From: Ganoderma boninense
Lineage: Eukaryota > Basidiomycota > Agaricomycetes > Polyporales > Polyporaceae
Length of the DNA: 64,000 bases
NCBI GenBank assembly: GCA_002900995.3
Contig: CM035308.1
Coordinates: forward strand, 3,486,616-3,550,615
Direction of reading: 5' to 3'
Shown: positions 35,584-46,926 of the stretch, in pieces
Numbering within the stretch: the stretch's first letter is position 1
Layout: each line of letters opens with the position of its first letter
The notes under the pieces: model-generated
Told to the model about the DNA's origin: nothing
The model's input: the letters and a program-made list of their open reading frames with translations, nothing else
The model's database searches: none
Program-made: the position numbers and the translations under genes

Positions 35584-36243
35584 ATGGATGCACGACGTTT
35601 GTTGGAAGACATGATATGTAGCTGGGACTGTCCCAGAACTCTGATACACCGTGGCTCGCTCTCCGTACCGGCATCGCTGGTCATATTGCGTATTGTCGGG
35701 CTTGGAAGAGAGCGTACCAAGGTCGCTCTCAACCTACTAGTTCCGCGTATCCCAGCGGTACACCCTTTCATCGCCGTCCTCGAAATCAACGGAACGGCCC
35801 ATGAAGAAGAGTCGCACCCACGGCAGCATCCTGTTGCACGCAGATCTGCGGCCGTCTCCGTGAGCTGCTCTGGATACATCGTCGTCACTCAGCTACATAG
35901 CTCGAAAGAGATGGTGTTGCGCTGTAAGGAATCTAGCATAAATATTCGGTCGTTGCTTGCGCAGAAGTCTGCAGCGGCCCGGCGAGTCTTCTGTCACCTT
36001 CCGGGGCAGGCCACCTCACGGGCGCCTGAAACCTTGGCCTCCGACCACGACTTGCCGCCTGCGTTGTGTTGGTCGCGCATACATCTCTTTACTGTCGACC
36101 CTGATGTTCTCTCCTCGCACCTCTTTACCGGAACAACTCGAATCCGTTCTTTTCAGGCTCACGGAGGTGTTGGTGGCCCGTCACCGGAGCTAAAAAACAT
36201 CTGGCAGGCTTGCCACAATCTCCCACTAGTCCGTCTCCAGTGA
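35584..36243. other. Long open frame with no family; possible DUF6593-like piece on the minus strand
   Basis: A 219-codon plus-strand frame exists but has no recognisable content. The minus strand over about 35760-35880 reads LPWVRLFFMGRSVDFEDGDE then RVYRWDTR, a pattern reminiscent of the G..F.G.DG..YRW core of basidiomycete DUF6593 proteins, and then stops. I regard this as a possible remnant only. The rest of 35456-37001 shows no gene. Confidence 0.25.
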
Positions 36244-37001
36244 CGAGTCAGAGTGGACGCCGACGCTCCTCGGTTTCTCTTCGAATGGAAGAGTATTCTA
36301 TCTGGTGAGTGGTTTACTGGGAACTTCGGAGCTAGGCAGCTGTGGGAATGCAGGTCGACACTGCCGTCAAGTTAGTTGGGCCGCGCCGGTCTGCACGCTC
36401 CGCGCCTGGAGTCTAATGGTGATCTTTGCATAAGAAGCTCACAAGGGTGTTCCGGGTTTGTCTTCCATTTTTCTTGTCATTCTTGGATCTCGGATCACGA
36501 ACGTCGACATAAATCCAGGGTTTCTAGCGTGGCGCGCACTTCACGGATTGATGGAACCTTTGCCGTTGCCCGATGAGATGCAATTGTTACGATATATTCC
36601 ATGCATCGCGGCACTAGCACAGTCACACAAGTCCATTGAATAATGACGTCAACGTGATCGCTTTCAAGGTCGAAATGTAAATGTATGACTATACGCTGAG
36701 GTATGTGCCAAATACAATGCTTCACGGCCTTCCCATCATCATTCGTCTCCCGATAGCATGCGCATACAATCCTCCCGTCACCCAACTTCCTGCCGACATC
36801 CAACCATCACGTATGCGTTCAGTCGCGTAAAGGAAGCCACAAGTTCTACCATTGACCATGCCAAGGTAAGTGATGCTAAAGGTGCCGAAGGACTGAGAGA
36901 GAGGCATTTAATCCTTTTGCGCTTCGTTCAGCTACATACCACGTCATCCCTCGTTGGCGGTTCCAACACCATTCGTATCCGTCTCCCCGCAAAGCATCGC
37001 C

Positions 37002-38281
37002 ATGTTATCTGCCACTCTCCTCCTTACCCTCCTGGGTATGTTCACGACCTTGTCCTTTGCGACTCCCGTGAAGCGTACGGTCAGCCACGGCGCGGTCATC
37101 GACAGGGACTTCCCCGATCCCGGCATCCTGCGCGACTCTGATGGGGTTTGGTATGCATACTCAACCTCGTCGCGCTCCGGGCTCGTCCCGATGGCCAAGT
37201 CAACCGATTTCAAAAAGTGGACTACTCCCAAGAACGTCCTCACGGGCGTCGGTCCCTGGGCTACTGGGTATGTTCACAGTGGCGACTGAGCTACGCATGC
37301 AGCATGCCAAGTGCTGACTCCCTGGCTTACAAACGACCATTCTCGACCAATCGGCACGTCTGCGGGTGGTAAATGGTCGTGCAGTGCCGTCTGGGCCCCC
37401 GATGTTCGTAGGATCACCCCAGGACATTATGTCATGTACTGTGAGCACCACCACCACACCTTGCCCGTCGCAGTCCTCCTGCTGACTCGGACATTTTCCG
37501 ATCCGACGCAGACACGGCGCACCGCAAGGGCGGGCCGAGCAACGATCACTGCATCGGCATCGCGACCGCCTCGCACGCCGCCGGCCCCTTCCACCCGCAC
37601 GCCCACCCACTCATCTGCGACCTCGCACACGGTGGCGCGATCGACGCGTCTGGATTTGAGGCCCCGGGTGGAGGGCTGTTCGTACTGTGAAAGGTCGGCG
37701 GGAACTCGATCGGGAAGCCGACCCCAATCAAGATCCAGCATGTCGGCGCGGACGGGTACACCCTCCTCGGCAAGCCGACGACGCTGATCACGAACGACCC
37801 CATCGACGGCGGGGTCGTCGAGGCACCGTCGATGATATACTGGGATGGCTGTGAGTGGATATGCTGCCGGATATTTGGGCGAATATCTGCTGACGGAGGA
37901 CAACTGGGACAGGGTACTACTTGTTCTTCTCATCGAACGTGTACAGCACCCTCAAGTATGACATCTCGTACGCCGTCTCCCGAAACGTCAGAGGACCGTT
38001 CAAGAAGGTCCATGCGCCCAACGCGCCGTTCCTCGTCACGTACGTCCCGCGTCGTCTCTTCTTGCCTTGTATCTTCGTGCTGACAGCTTTTCTGTTCTGA
38101 CTTGCATAGCGGAAAACACGGGACGGCAGGGCCCGGGGGCGCGACGGCGATCAACGTGGCGAACAAGTACGTGAACATGGCATTCCACTCGGACATCAAC
38201 GGCAAGAACTCGTCGGGCGGGCGCGCGATGTGGACGGTCAGCAACGTCTGCCTCGGGAATGGGATCGCTAAGGCGTGTTGA
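37002..38281 (+). pseudogene. Glycoside hydrolase family 43, copy 2, Trp-to-stop
   Basis: Exons 37002-37267, 37385-37440, 37512-37850, 37913-38039, 38110-38281: every exon has the same length as in copy 1 (266, 56, 339, 127, 172). Signal peptide and catalytic motifs are kept: DRDFPDPGILR, AIDASGFEAPG, VVEAPSMIYWDG. TGA at 37688-37690 replaces the Trp of VLWKV (TGG in copy 1). The product would lack the acid Glu and most of the propeller. Many differences from copy 1 are at third codon positions, so the gene was functional for some time after duplication and the stop appears recent. Confidence 0.88.
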
Positions 38282-39036
38282 GCGTTCGCACATCTTCGGT
38301 CACGACACAGCTGCGAGCGGAAGTGTTGCCGCGCTGTGAACTTGGCCATGATCGCTCGCTGATACTACACATATATGTATGGCAGTGAGCGGCATCATAT
38401 CGGAGTCGTGGCCTTATTTGAAGTGTCGGATCCGACGCAAGTTGAGGGAGACACATGCCTTGCACTTCTCGTTAGCTTGGAGAAATCTTCGCATTCGCGA
38501 ACGGCACCTTCTCCCCGGTCCAAGTTCCTTGGCATATTTTGAGACGTGCTTAATTGCGCCTTGCCGCACTTACATGCTGGCTACAAGTTCCTGCGACATT
38601 AATCACTGACGATGGTTGGAAGTGGACTCACTGATGATCGTAGGTGCGGTGCAGGTGTATTCGCCAAGCAGGCGTTGCCAGATGCAGCCCTCGGCGTGCG
38701 TGCTCGTTGTCCATTGCGCGCCCTGGCCTTGTGCCGAAACGAGGTCGCGCTTGATTGGAATTTTCCGAACTGCCTTGTCTTGCGGCTTCACCTTGACGAT
38801 CTCGACCTTGTACACGATGTAAGAATTGGTTTATCAAAGTACGTGTACCTGATCGCTGTCCAGTAGAGTTGTAAGTTCAACGATGCGCCAAAGCGCTGGA
38901 GGCCAGCGGCAACATCCGAGTGGCATAAAAAGCCGCCAGCGCGCTGGTGCCACCCGTCGTCCTGTCTCCTCAACCATTCCGCCTCTCGTCCCAGCCAGTA
39001 GCGCGCATTTCTTTCGTTCGCCATCCCGCCTACAAT
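38282..39036. other. Intergenic, no supported gene
   Basis: A 70-codon minus-strand frame (38603-38815, YKVEIVKVKPQDKAVRKI) looks compositionally coding but stands alone. The FB1 promoter is in the distal part. Confidence 0.35.
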
Positions 39037-41015
39037 ATGGGATCTATAAAAGCTAGCCGCACTCCCCATTTGAGGACTCATCGTTGTTGCGGAGTTTGCG
39101 ATCTACCTGCAGAACTTCTCGTTCTTACGCTCTCGCACCTTCATGTGCAAGACATCGCAAGATGCATCAGGGTACGTGCCTTTCGCTTTGCTGTACGAGT
39201 GTGTGTGATTGGCCGCTGAACGCTGGTCAGGTCTGTCGCCACTTTGCCGACCTCATTGGTTCCGAGATATACCTCCAGTACAGGATCGAGCTCGCGCAGA
39301 ACGGCATGATCGACGGGCCTTCCAGCACTGCGTCTATCTCTGAGCGGCTGGAATGCCTCCGGCAGTACGCCTCCAACTTTAGAAACGGTGTCTTCGACCC
39401 TGAGACCCTCGACTCGCATCCGGAGTACGGCCGTCAACTGCGCAACCTCGAGTGGAATTATTCGATGCGTGGATATGGGTCCACATCGGCGATTTACGGC
39501 GATTTGGCCACCTACAAATTCTTTCTTTCAGTCTTCACTCATGGCTCCGCACAAGCAGGAATCAAGTCTCGCCGCTGGCTCATGCCTATCGGGACGCCCG
39601 AGGACCGGAGGCGACGGATCAGGATCTGGGCCATAGATCACGCCCAAGATCTCCTCATCACTGTCGAGCTGGTCAGGTCGGAGGAGAACACGTGGTGAAT
39701 CTCCTTCTGCTTACATGGTTGGCGATTAGCTTGCGCTGACTTCGTACTGTCCAATACCCAGGCTTATCGAGGTCCATTTCTTGTCGTTGAGCGTCTCGGA
39801 AACCACTTGGACTCATCATCCAGATGCAACGGAACCTTGCGTGCAAGTTGCTCTCCCACCTGGTGGCAATCCGACGAGAAGATTCGACATACGGTCGTTA
39901 AACGCTGGCGGACGCTATGTAATTGTGGGGCTTCTCACACAGTCCGACGAACCCAACGAAGTTCAGCCTGGCAATCACTCCATCGAAGTATTCGACTGGA
40001 GGTCCGGACAGACGGTAATGGTACGCAACCCCCCTTTCTTCCACCTGGTTTTTCCCACGTTGACTGTTCGATTCCCCTCATTGTACGATTATTCAGCGAC
40101 TGGACGTCGGGACTCAGCAAGTGAGCGCTATCCCATGGGGCGACTACATGCTTGTCATGTATAATCCGGATTCTGGCTCACCACGGCGTCTCGACATATA
40201 CCGTCTTCTCCCGTCCACTTCCAAGCTATGTACGCTACACCTTCCTGAGCCCCAATTGGACGACAGGGAGAGCGTGTTCCTTCACCATATGATGCACAGC
40301 TCAGATCCATCAGGACCAGAAGGCCACTTCCATGCTGACCCGTCGCAATCCATGATCGTCATCACGTACCACATCCGAGGCGCACACCTCCGAGACGAAT
40401 ACGCCTCCCACCTGCTCATACCCTACTCCACGCTCCAGTCTCAGATCGACGCGGCGGTCTACAGAATGCGTTTTGACTCGGAATCTGTCATGCCCGCACC
40501 ACCAACGCCGGTCCCATAGCAGGACTGGGGCCCTCACGCATGCCTGCGGCTGACTGTGCGCCGCAAGCGTGGCGAGAGGCACCACGTCTCACTCATCCCT
40601 TCCGGCTCTCGGATGCCCGTGGTGGGACAAGACGGCCCCTTCGAGTACGTATACATGATAGACCTCAACCCGCTCGCCGTGCGGCACACACACAGTCGGC
40701 TGCGGCGCCAGGCCGACTCGGACTCGGACTCGGCGGACTGGACGGCGACCGCGATCGTCGAGAACGTCGGAACGGCACTGCCAGGGGTCATCGACCCGGA
40801 GTGCTCGGCGATCCAGTACGTTGCGTATCGCTTCCGGCTTCCGTATATGCCCTGGGAGTTTCCGATTGTCGCAGTTGGGATGAGCATGACTGGATTCACG
40901 GTTACGGTGAGTGCATCGCAGCATCTTCTCTGCAGTTAGATCGGGCATTGATTGGGTCGCTTGTCAGTATGAAGGCAATGATCGTAGGGCTGTGGAGAAG
41001 ACTTGGACGGTCTGA
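39037..41015 (+). pseudogene. F-box protein FB1 (571 codons), one in-frame stop
   Basis: Exons 39037-39171, 39231-39694, 39762-40020, 40097-40906, 40968-41015; total 1716 nt in phase. The N-terminal F-box reads DLPAELLVLTLSHL then QDIARCIR-VCRHFADLI, so intron 1 falls inside the F-box. Downstream: LQYRIELAQNGMIDGPSS, a W/Y-rich middle region, EVFDWRSGQTV, DPSQSMIVITYHI, SHLLIPYSTL, GSRMPVV, VENVGTALPGVIDPEC, MSMTGFTVT and the 16-codon last exon ending WTV. TAG at 40517-40519 replaces the Trp of the array-wide PWQDWG motif. F-box proteins recruit substrates to SCF ubiquitin ligases via Skp1; the C-terminal part would bind the target. Confidence 0.82.
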
Positions 41016-41679
41016 TTCTGGTGCGGAAGGATGGTTGTCAGCATCTGAAATATCTGCATGTTCGGCATGCAGACACCCTCTACGAGTCCGACATCACGAT
41101 GATTGGGTGAGTGGAACAAAGAAACAGACATAGATTTTGACTTGTACTCTGTGAAATTAATGCTAGCGCGTTTTCGCTGGACTGATGTCGTGCATATAAT
41201 TAACCGTCTCGTGTGGCCTGCAACACGTTCGTCGTGCCCCAAAGTTCTGCTTGAATGCACCTGCGCCGTCTTGGAGTCGACCTCGCCTATTTGCATTGGA
41301 AGCGACTACATTGACATGGTAGAACACCACCGCAAACACGTCTGAGAGGGTCCCTTGTCATTTGGTGACATATATAATGAGAAGATGGAGGCGGTGAGAA
41401 GTGTACTGGACGACAAGGTCGGAGCGGATTTCGGAACAGCGCGCGGAAGATATAAGTAGCGATGTTGGCCTTGTATGCGACGACCCTGGTAAGATCGCGG
41501 TTCGTGAATGATGCCGGTAGATGGACCAGGAAGTGTGTAGATGGTGAGCGAGTGAGAGCGTGGGTGAGGTGAGTTCGCACACAGGTATTGAATGGAAAGA
41601 AAACAATTTGCTTGTGCTTTTGCGATACGAATGTCGTCGTTGGAAACAGCCTCAACACAATTCTTCCCCTTGGTATAGA
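41016..41679. other. Convergent FB1/FB2 3' region
   Basis: Between the ends of two F-box genes transcribed towards each other. No gene seen. Confidence 0.5.
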
Positions 41680-43647
41680 TCAGACCGTCCAACTCTCCTC
41701 GATATTGTCATAATATCCTCTGAACTAGGAACATGGTTCAGTAGCCAGGCCGTACACAGGTCTCAGAGGACTCACCGTAACCACAAATCCCGTTAAGGTC
41801 ATCTGGACTCCGATTATCCAGCGATCCGAGGAGGGGAACGGGAAGTGATACACGACGTATGGTATCGCCACGCAATCCGGGTCGACTACACCTGGCAACG
41901 CTGCCTCGATGTCCTCGACGATCGCTGTCGACTCCGAGGCATTGCGCCGAGAACGCGCGTGCCGCGCAGCGAGCGGATCAACTTCGAACACGTACACCGA
42001 TGGGGCGGGGCCATTCAACGAGACCACGGGCATGCGTGATCATGAGGGGACCAATGCAATGCGTGGGCTGCCTTCGCTCACGAGAGGCAGCCGGAGACGT
42101 AGGCAGCCCTGTGGGCCCCAGTCCTTCCATGGGATCGGTTCTGTCGGAGGGCCACGCAAGTCGTGCGCAGTGCTGTCGACAACACCCGTGACGTTGATCA
42201 GGGCACAGAGCGTGGCCGATGGTATGAGAAGGTGGGAGGTATACACAGGGGAACCCAGGTCTCCGAGTTGGACGCGGTATGTGATCAGAACAACCAACCG
42301 CGATGGGTCAGGACAGAAGTGTCCTTCAGGCTCCAGATGCTGTATACCCGTTGTGATTCTGTACCATTCCACCTGCTCTCCTGGGTTGAGTTCTGGTTCG
42401 GGGAGCTCTAGTATGTGTAAAGGGCCAGAGACGGCGGAGCGGTGGAGGCTGTATATGTGGAGATGCTGTGGCCATTCGTGATCGGGGGGTAGAACGAGCA
42501 GATGGGAGTCGCCCCATGGAACGACCTCTACTAGCTGGGTACCGAAGTTTATTCTCTGAAATTCCACGTATTCGGTAGCATATAAATGTTAATATGAAAA
42601 ACAAATCGGGGTAGAAGAGCATGGTGGTGCTTACGTACTAATGCCACTTGTCCAGTCCTCCAGTCAGATACTTCGATCCAGTAATTGCTGATGAGTTCGT
42701 CATTCGTGGTGGATAAGTTATAAATGAAATATCGTCCCCAAAGAATGGTCCGGAATGCGGAAAAATATGTCATCGGAGGCCTATCAGGTGGGGGATGGAT
42801 TTTCATGCAAGGTAGCATTGCAGCAGGATGCTCTGTCAGGGCGGTTTCTGAACCGCTCAACGAACTGAAATGGACCTCGAAAAACCTGATGAGCGTTGCG
42901 AAATGAATTAGCATATAATGCCAGCCATTGATGCCATCGAAATGAAGAAAACAAACATGTCCGTCTGCGCGATCTGCTCCATCTCGGCTTCCGAGATAGT
43001 GATGAGGAGGTCTTGAGCACAATCTACGGCCCAATCTCTGATCTTTCGGGAGTGGCCTCCCGGGGTCCCGACAGGTATCATCCACCGATGGGACCGGATT
43101 CCTGCTTGAATGGATCTATGAGTGAAGAACGAGAGGAAGGTTGATTCGGGCTGGTCGTCACTGCTGTACACGGCCGATGTGGAGCCATTCCGAGTCGTAA
43201 ATTCAGTATATGACGTGCAGTTCCATCGGAGATTGCGGACTCGACGTGCATACTCCCGATGTGATTCGAGGCCTTCATGGTCAAGTATGGCGTTGCGAAA
43301 TTTGAATGAGTACTGGCGAAGACGTTCCAATCGCTCGGATATGGGCAGTGTACTGCGAGGTCCGTCGACCATGCCGTTCTGTGCAAGCTCCATCCTGTAT
43401 TGCAAGCATACCTCGGAACGAATGAGGTTGGCGAACCAACGACAAACCTGATCGTGGATGAGCTGTCATTTTTTCAAATTGCTCCGTACAGGAAAATGGA
43501 TGCACTTTCCCTCATGCACATTGCGATGTCTTGACCATGAAGGCACCACGTGCATAAGATGAGAAGCAGGATCTCTGCGGGGAGATAGTGAATTCCTAGA
43601 TGATGCGCCCTTGAATGGGCAAGTGTGTGAGTCAGATGAGGGCCCAT
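41680..43647 (-). pseudogene. F-box protein FB2, several lesions
   Basis: Exons 43510-43647, 42957-43447, 42639-42885, 41776-42555 and a last exon ending at 41680. Start MGPHLTHTLAHSRAHH, F-box HYLPAEILLLILC, then VCRWFANLIRSEVCLQYRM, SDWRTGQVAL, VVPWGDSHLLVLPPD, DPSRLVVLITYRV, PWKDWGPQGCLRLRLP, VEDIEAALPGVVDPDC, LTGFVVT, and ESWTV. Lesions: the first donor is GA (AGG|GAAAGT) instead of GT; TGA at 42040-42042 replaces the Gly of the SGSRMPVV motif; and the last exon does not phase with exon 4. Same architecture as FB1, opposite strand. Confidence 0.8.
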
Positions 43648-44029
43648 TGCGTGGATGTGATGGTGTAGCTGAGCGAATTGAAGTGGCTAAGGGTTGTCGG
43701 AGACGACGATAGACGACGAAGGGGCCAAACAATGCGCAGCACTGACAGCTCTCTTGTGCCTTGCTCGGGCGTTGCCATTCTGGGCGCCCCGACCCGACTG
43801 CTGCTGGAGTGTCGTCGTGTTTTGGCCGTATTCAGTCACTTTGGATATTTCAAAAGTACGTATGGGAAACCTTGTAGGACTCGGAGGAGATGATCATGAT
43901 CAAGAGACTTCAACGTGACTATATATCGGCCGCCGAGGTCCGAGTGAGGCGCTAGCATGACGGAACGGCACTGCGCAGCAAATGCGCAGCTCCTCGCCTT
44001 CATCCTCTTGCATACATCGTACAGACAAA
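43648..44029. promoter_or_regulatory. Shared upstream region of FB2 and FB3
   Basis: The two F-box genes diverge from this 382-bp interval, which must hold both promoters. No clear TATA box. Confidence 0.4.
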
Positions 44030-46137
44030 ATGGACCCCAATCTGCCTCATACAGCTCCAAATTTGAAGCGGTATGGTCGAGGAATCCATGATCTGCCCCC
44101 CGAGGTCCTCTTCCTCATTTTCTGGTGCTTGCATGGTCAAGATGTCGCAAGATGTACACGGGTGAGTGTCCTGATTCACTGCATAGAGTGGCTGTTTTAC
44201 TGATCTACTGCAATCAGGTCTCCCGCTTTATTTCAGAACTCATCCAGGCAGACATCTACTTGCAGTACAATATCGAGCTCGCCAAGAACGGCATGATCGA
44301 CGGTCTTTCCAGCACGCTGCATGTGTCCGAGCGACTGCAACGCATCCGCCGGTACTCCTCCAACTTTCACAATGGCATTTTCAATCACGAATACATCACT
44401 ACTGCGCATCCCGATTATCTTCATCAACTGCGGACTATGGGCTCCTCTGGCTGGTCGAGAAGGGCGGGTGTCACATCGGTTTTCTACATCTCGGACTCAG
44501 GCCGTCCATACAGGTTTTTCATCAGTCTTCATCGATCCTTCTGCACAAGCTGGTGTTCAATCCCGCCGCTTAATCATTCCTATGAGAAATTTGGAGGATC
44601 GAGACGGATACACCAGAGACTGGAACATCGATCGATCTCTTGGTCGACAGGTCCAAACACGAGGTTGCTCTCTTGGTCACAAAAGTGAAAAATGTCGAGT
44701 GCTAAGGCGATCGTGAGCAGACAGGGAACATTGGGGTGCAACACACGGTGAGTTTCCTCCACAGCAGTGCAATCTACGAAATTCAGGCATCAATTCATAT
44801 GGCTAGTATTCATACAAACATACCGCCTGTAGCGCTTCAGAGCTCCATTTATGTTCGTGGAGCGGCTCGCAAGTCGGCCACTTAGATCACCCAGCGGCAA
44901 TGGAAGCTCGTGTGCAGATCTCACCTCTTGCTCATGTCATTCAACAGATCCACATTTGTCCAACAATTATTGCGGGATGCTACATTGTCTGGAAGTCCTA
45001 TGCAACGGGAGATGGTGCCAGTAGTGATTACATTCAGGTTTACAACTGGACAACTGGGGAAAATGGTTTCGGTGCGTGTCGCATCTTTCTCTGCCAGTGT
45101 TCATTCGCCTTGACACCATTATTTGGTGCAGCGTATATATCTCGAGGATGGGGATCACAGCTTTGTCCTGTTGGACGACACCTACATCCTCGTCCTACAC
45201 GAAGAATCTCGATCTGAATGCCCGCTTTGAGTCACACATCTCCGTTTACAGCCTCGCACTTCCGTCAGCCATCCATCCTCTCTGCTCCCTACAGCTACCC
45301 GCTCTGACCCTGAGCCCGGGTGAGTGCATAGAGTATCGCGTAATGTACACCAGTCGACACCCGCCAGAACCTGAAGCCCACTTCCGCGACGACCCGGCGG
45401 TCTCCATGGTCGTCCTCGCGCACCACCTCGCATTGAGGCAGAGACTCCCATGCGGCCACTGGTCAAGTCTCGCAACTCTTACCTGCTCATGCCGTGCGCG
45501 GCGCTCCTCTCCCAAATCCGATCGGCGGTCGACTCGAATCCGGACCCGCTCTCACCTCCGGTGCTCGTCCCGTGGCAGGACTGGGGCGCACGCGCGTCTC
45601 TGCGGCTCTGGGTGCCTATGCACCCGCATCCACGCCACATATCCGACGACATCTTGCTCGTGCCGTACAGCTCGCGATGCCCATCGTGCTGTTCGACGAC
45701 CCAGACTGCACCCGCCTCTCGGTGTACGTGTTCGAGACGAACCCGCTCGTCGTCCGGCATGCGCGGGCCATGTTCACAACTGCCATTCTTGCGAACGCCG
45801 ACTTGGGATCAGGAGTAGACCTGGGGATGGCGGGGACGGGGACGGCGACTCGGACGGCGGTCTTGGAGAACGTCGATGCGGTTCTGCCGGGCATCGTCGA
45901 TCCGGAATGCTCGACGGCGCCGTTCATCGTCTACCGCTTCGGGATCCCGCTGCCCGAGGTGGATCATTATTTCTGGCGCGAGGTACACGCCGTGCGGATG
46001 AGCATGACGGGGTTCACGGTCACGGTGAGCTTTCTGAACCGCAGCTGTTCCGTGGCGCGGAATTTAGTATCAGCTGAACTCGTTCTTTGCAGTTTGGCGA
46101 TGGGCCAAATGAGATGGATTACACTTGGACGGTGTAA
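44030..46137 (+). pseudogene. F-box protein FB3, multiply frameshifted
   Basis: Exon 1 44030-44161 (MDPNLPHTAPNLKRYGRG, F-box DLPPEVLFLIFWCLHGQDVA), exon 2 from 44218 (VSRFISELIQADIYLQYNIE, LAKNGMIDGLSSTL). The frame shifts near 44520, where RPYRFFIS must continue as IDPSAQAGVQSRRLIIPM in another frame. Further shifts lie near 45218, 45445 and 45675 in the large exon, which still spells LPALTLSPGECIEYRVMYTS, VPWQDWGARASLRLWVP, VYVFETNPLVVRHARA, VLPGIVDPEC and VRMSMTGFTVT. The last exon ends TWTV at 46137. No full-length product is possible. Confidence 0.82.
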
Positions 46138-46926
46138 TGTGCTCTGCGAAGAAATGGTGTGCAGGAGACTGCGCCGAATTATAAATGAATCCGTCATCAC
46201 CCCTCCCATCTGATGCATTGAACTTCGACAATCGGGAGGACTGAGGGCGAGGTGCCGTGCAGTCCCGCCGTTCAGGCTTCGCTAGTGTTGAATAATACAG
46301 GTGTGGCGCAGAACCTTCACAATAGAAACTATCTTTTCGAAGTCCTGGAAGTACGCACGACGACGACGTTGTCATTCTGACATGTGTAGACTACATGATC
46401 CGCTATAGATCATGCCATTCTCACATTATACATATGAGATCGACGGTGTGGCGCAGAAGTAGAGATTGAAGAGGATCGCGTCTAGCAATGAGCAGCGGAC
46501 CTGACATGGAGTGAGAAAATACTGAGATAATTTTCAGAAACAGATATCAACTAACCCTCTTGCATATCGCAATGTATGTTGACTGCGAAGGACTCGGAGG
46601 GAAAAATGTAATACAGGAACGAGAACGTCAGCCGGTAAACCAGAATATTGAGTAGATTCACCGCATGAGGTCAGCCTAAGACAAAGCATATTATGTTCGT
46701 ACGCGTGTGGCACTAATTGGAGACACCGTGCAACTAGCTGCACGTAGGAAATGGTCGGAGATAGAACAGTATCCCCTTGCATCCCGCTGCTTGGCGCCTA
46801 ATTGGAGGCAAGGAAGACGAGGTGGCGGCAGGCGCTACGGCCCATCCTCTACCTCCACCACCACCTGGCCAGTGCCCTCTACTCTTGCGTTCTTCCCATC
46901 ATTCAGCCTTCCCTTACAAACACGAG
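46138..46926. other. Intergenic between FB3 and FB4
   Basis: No gene seen. Confidence 0.5.

Noticed and set aside
35584..36243. 219-codon plus-strand frame downstream of GH43 copy 1
   Set aside because: No good start context, no recognised motif, and composition unlike the neighbouring genes.
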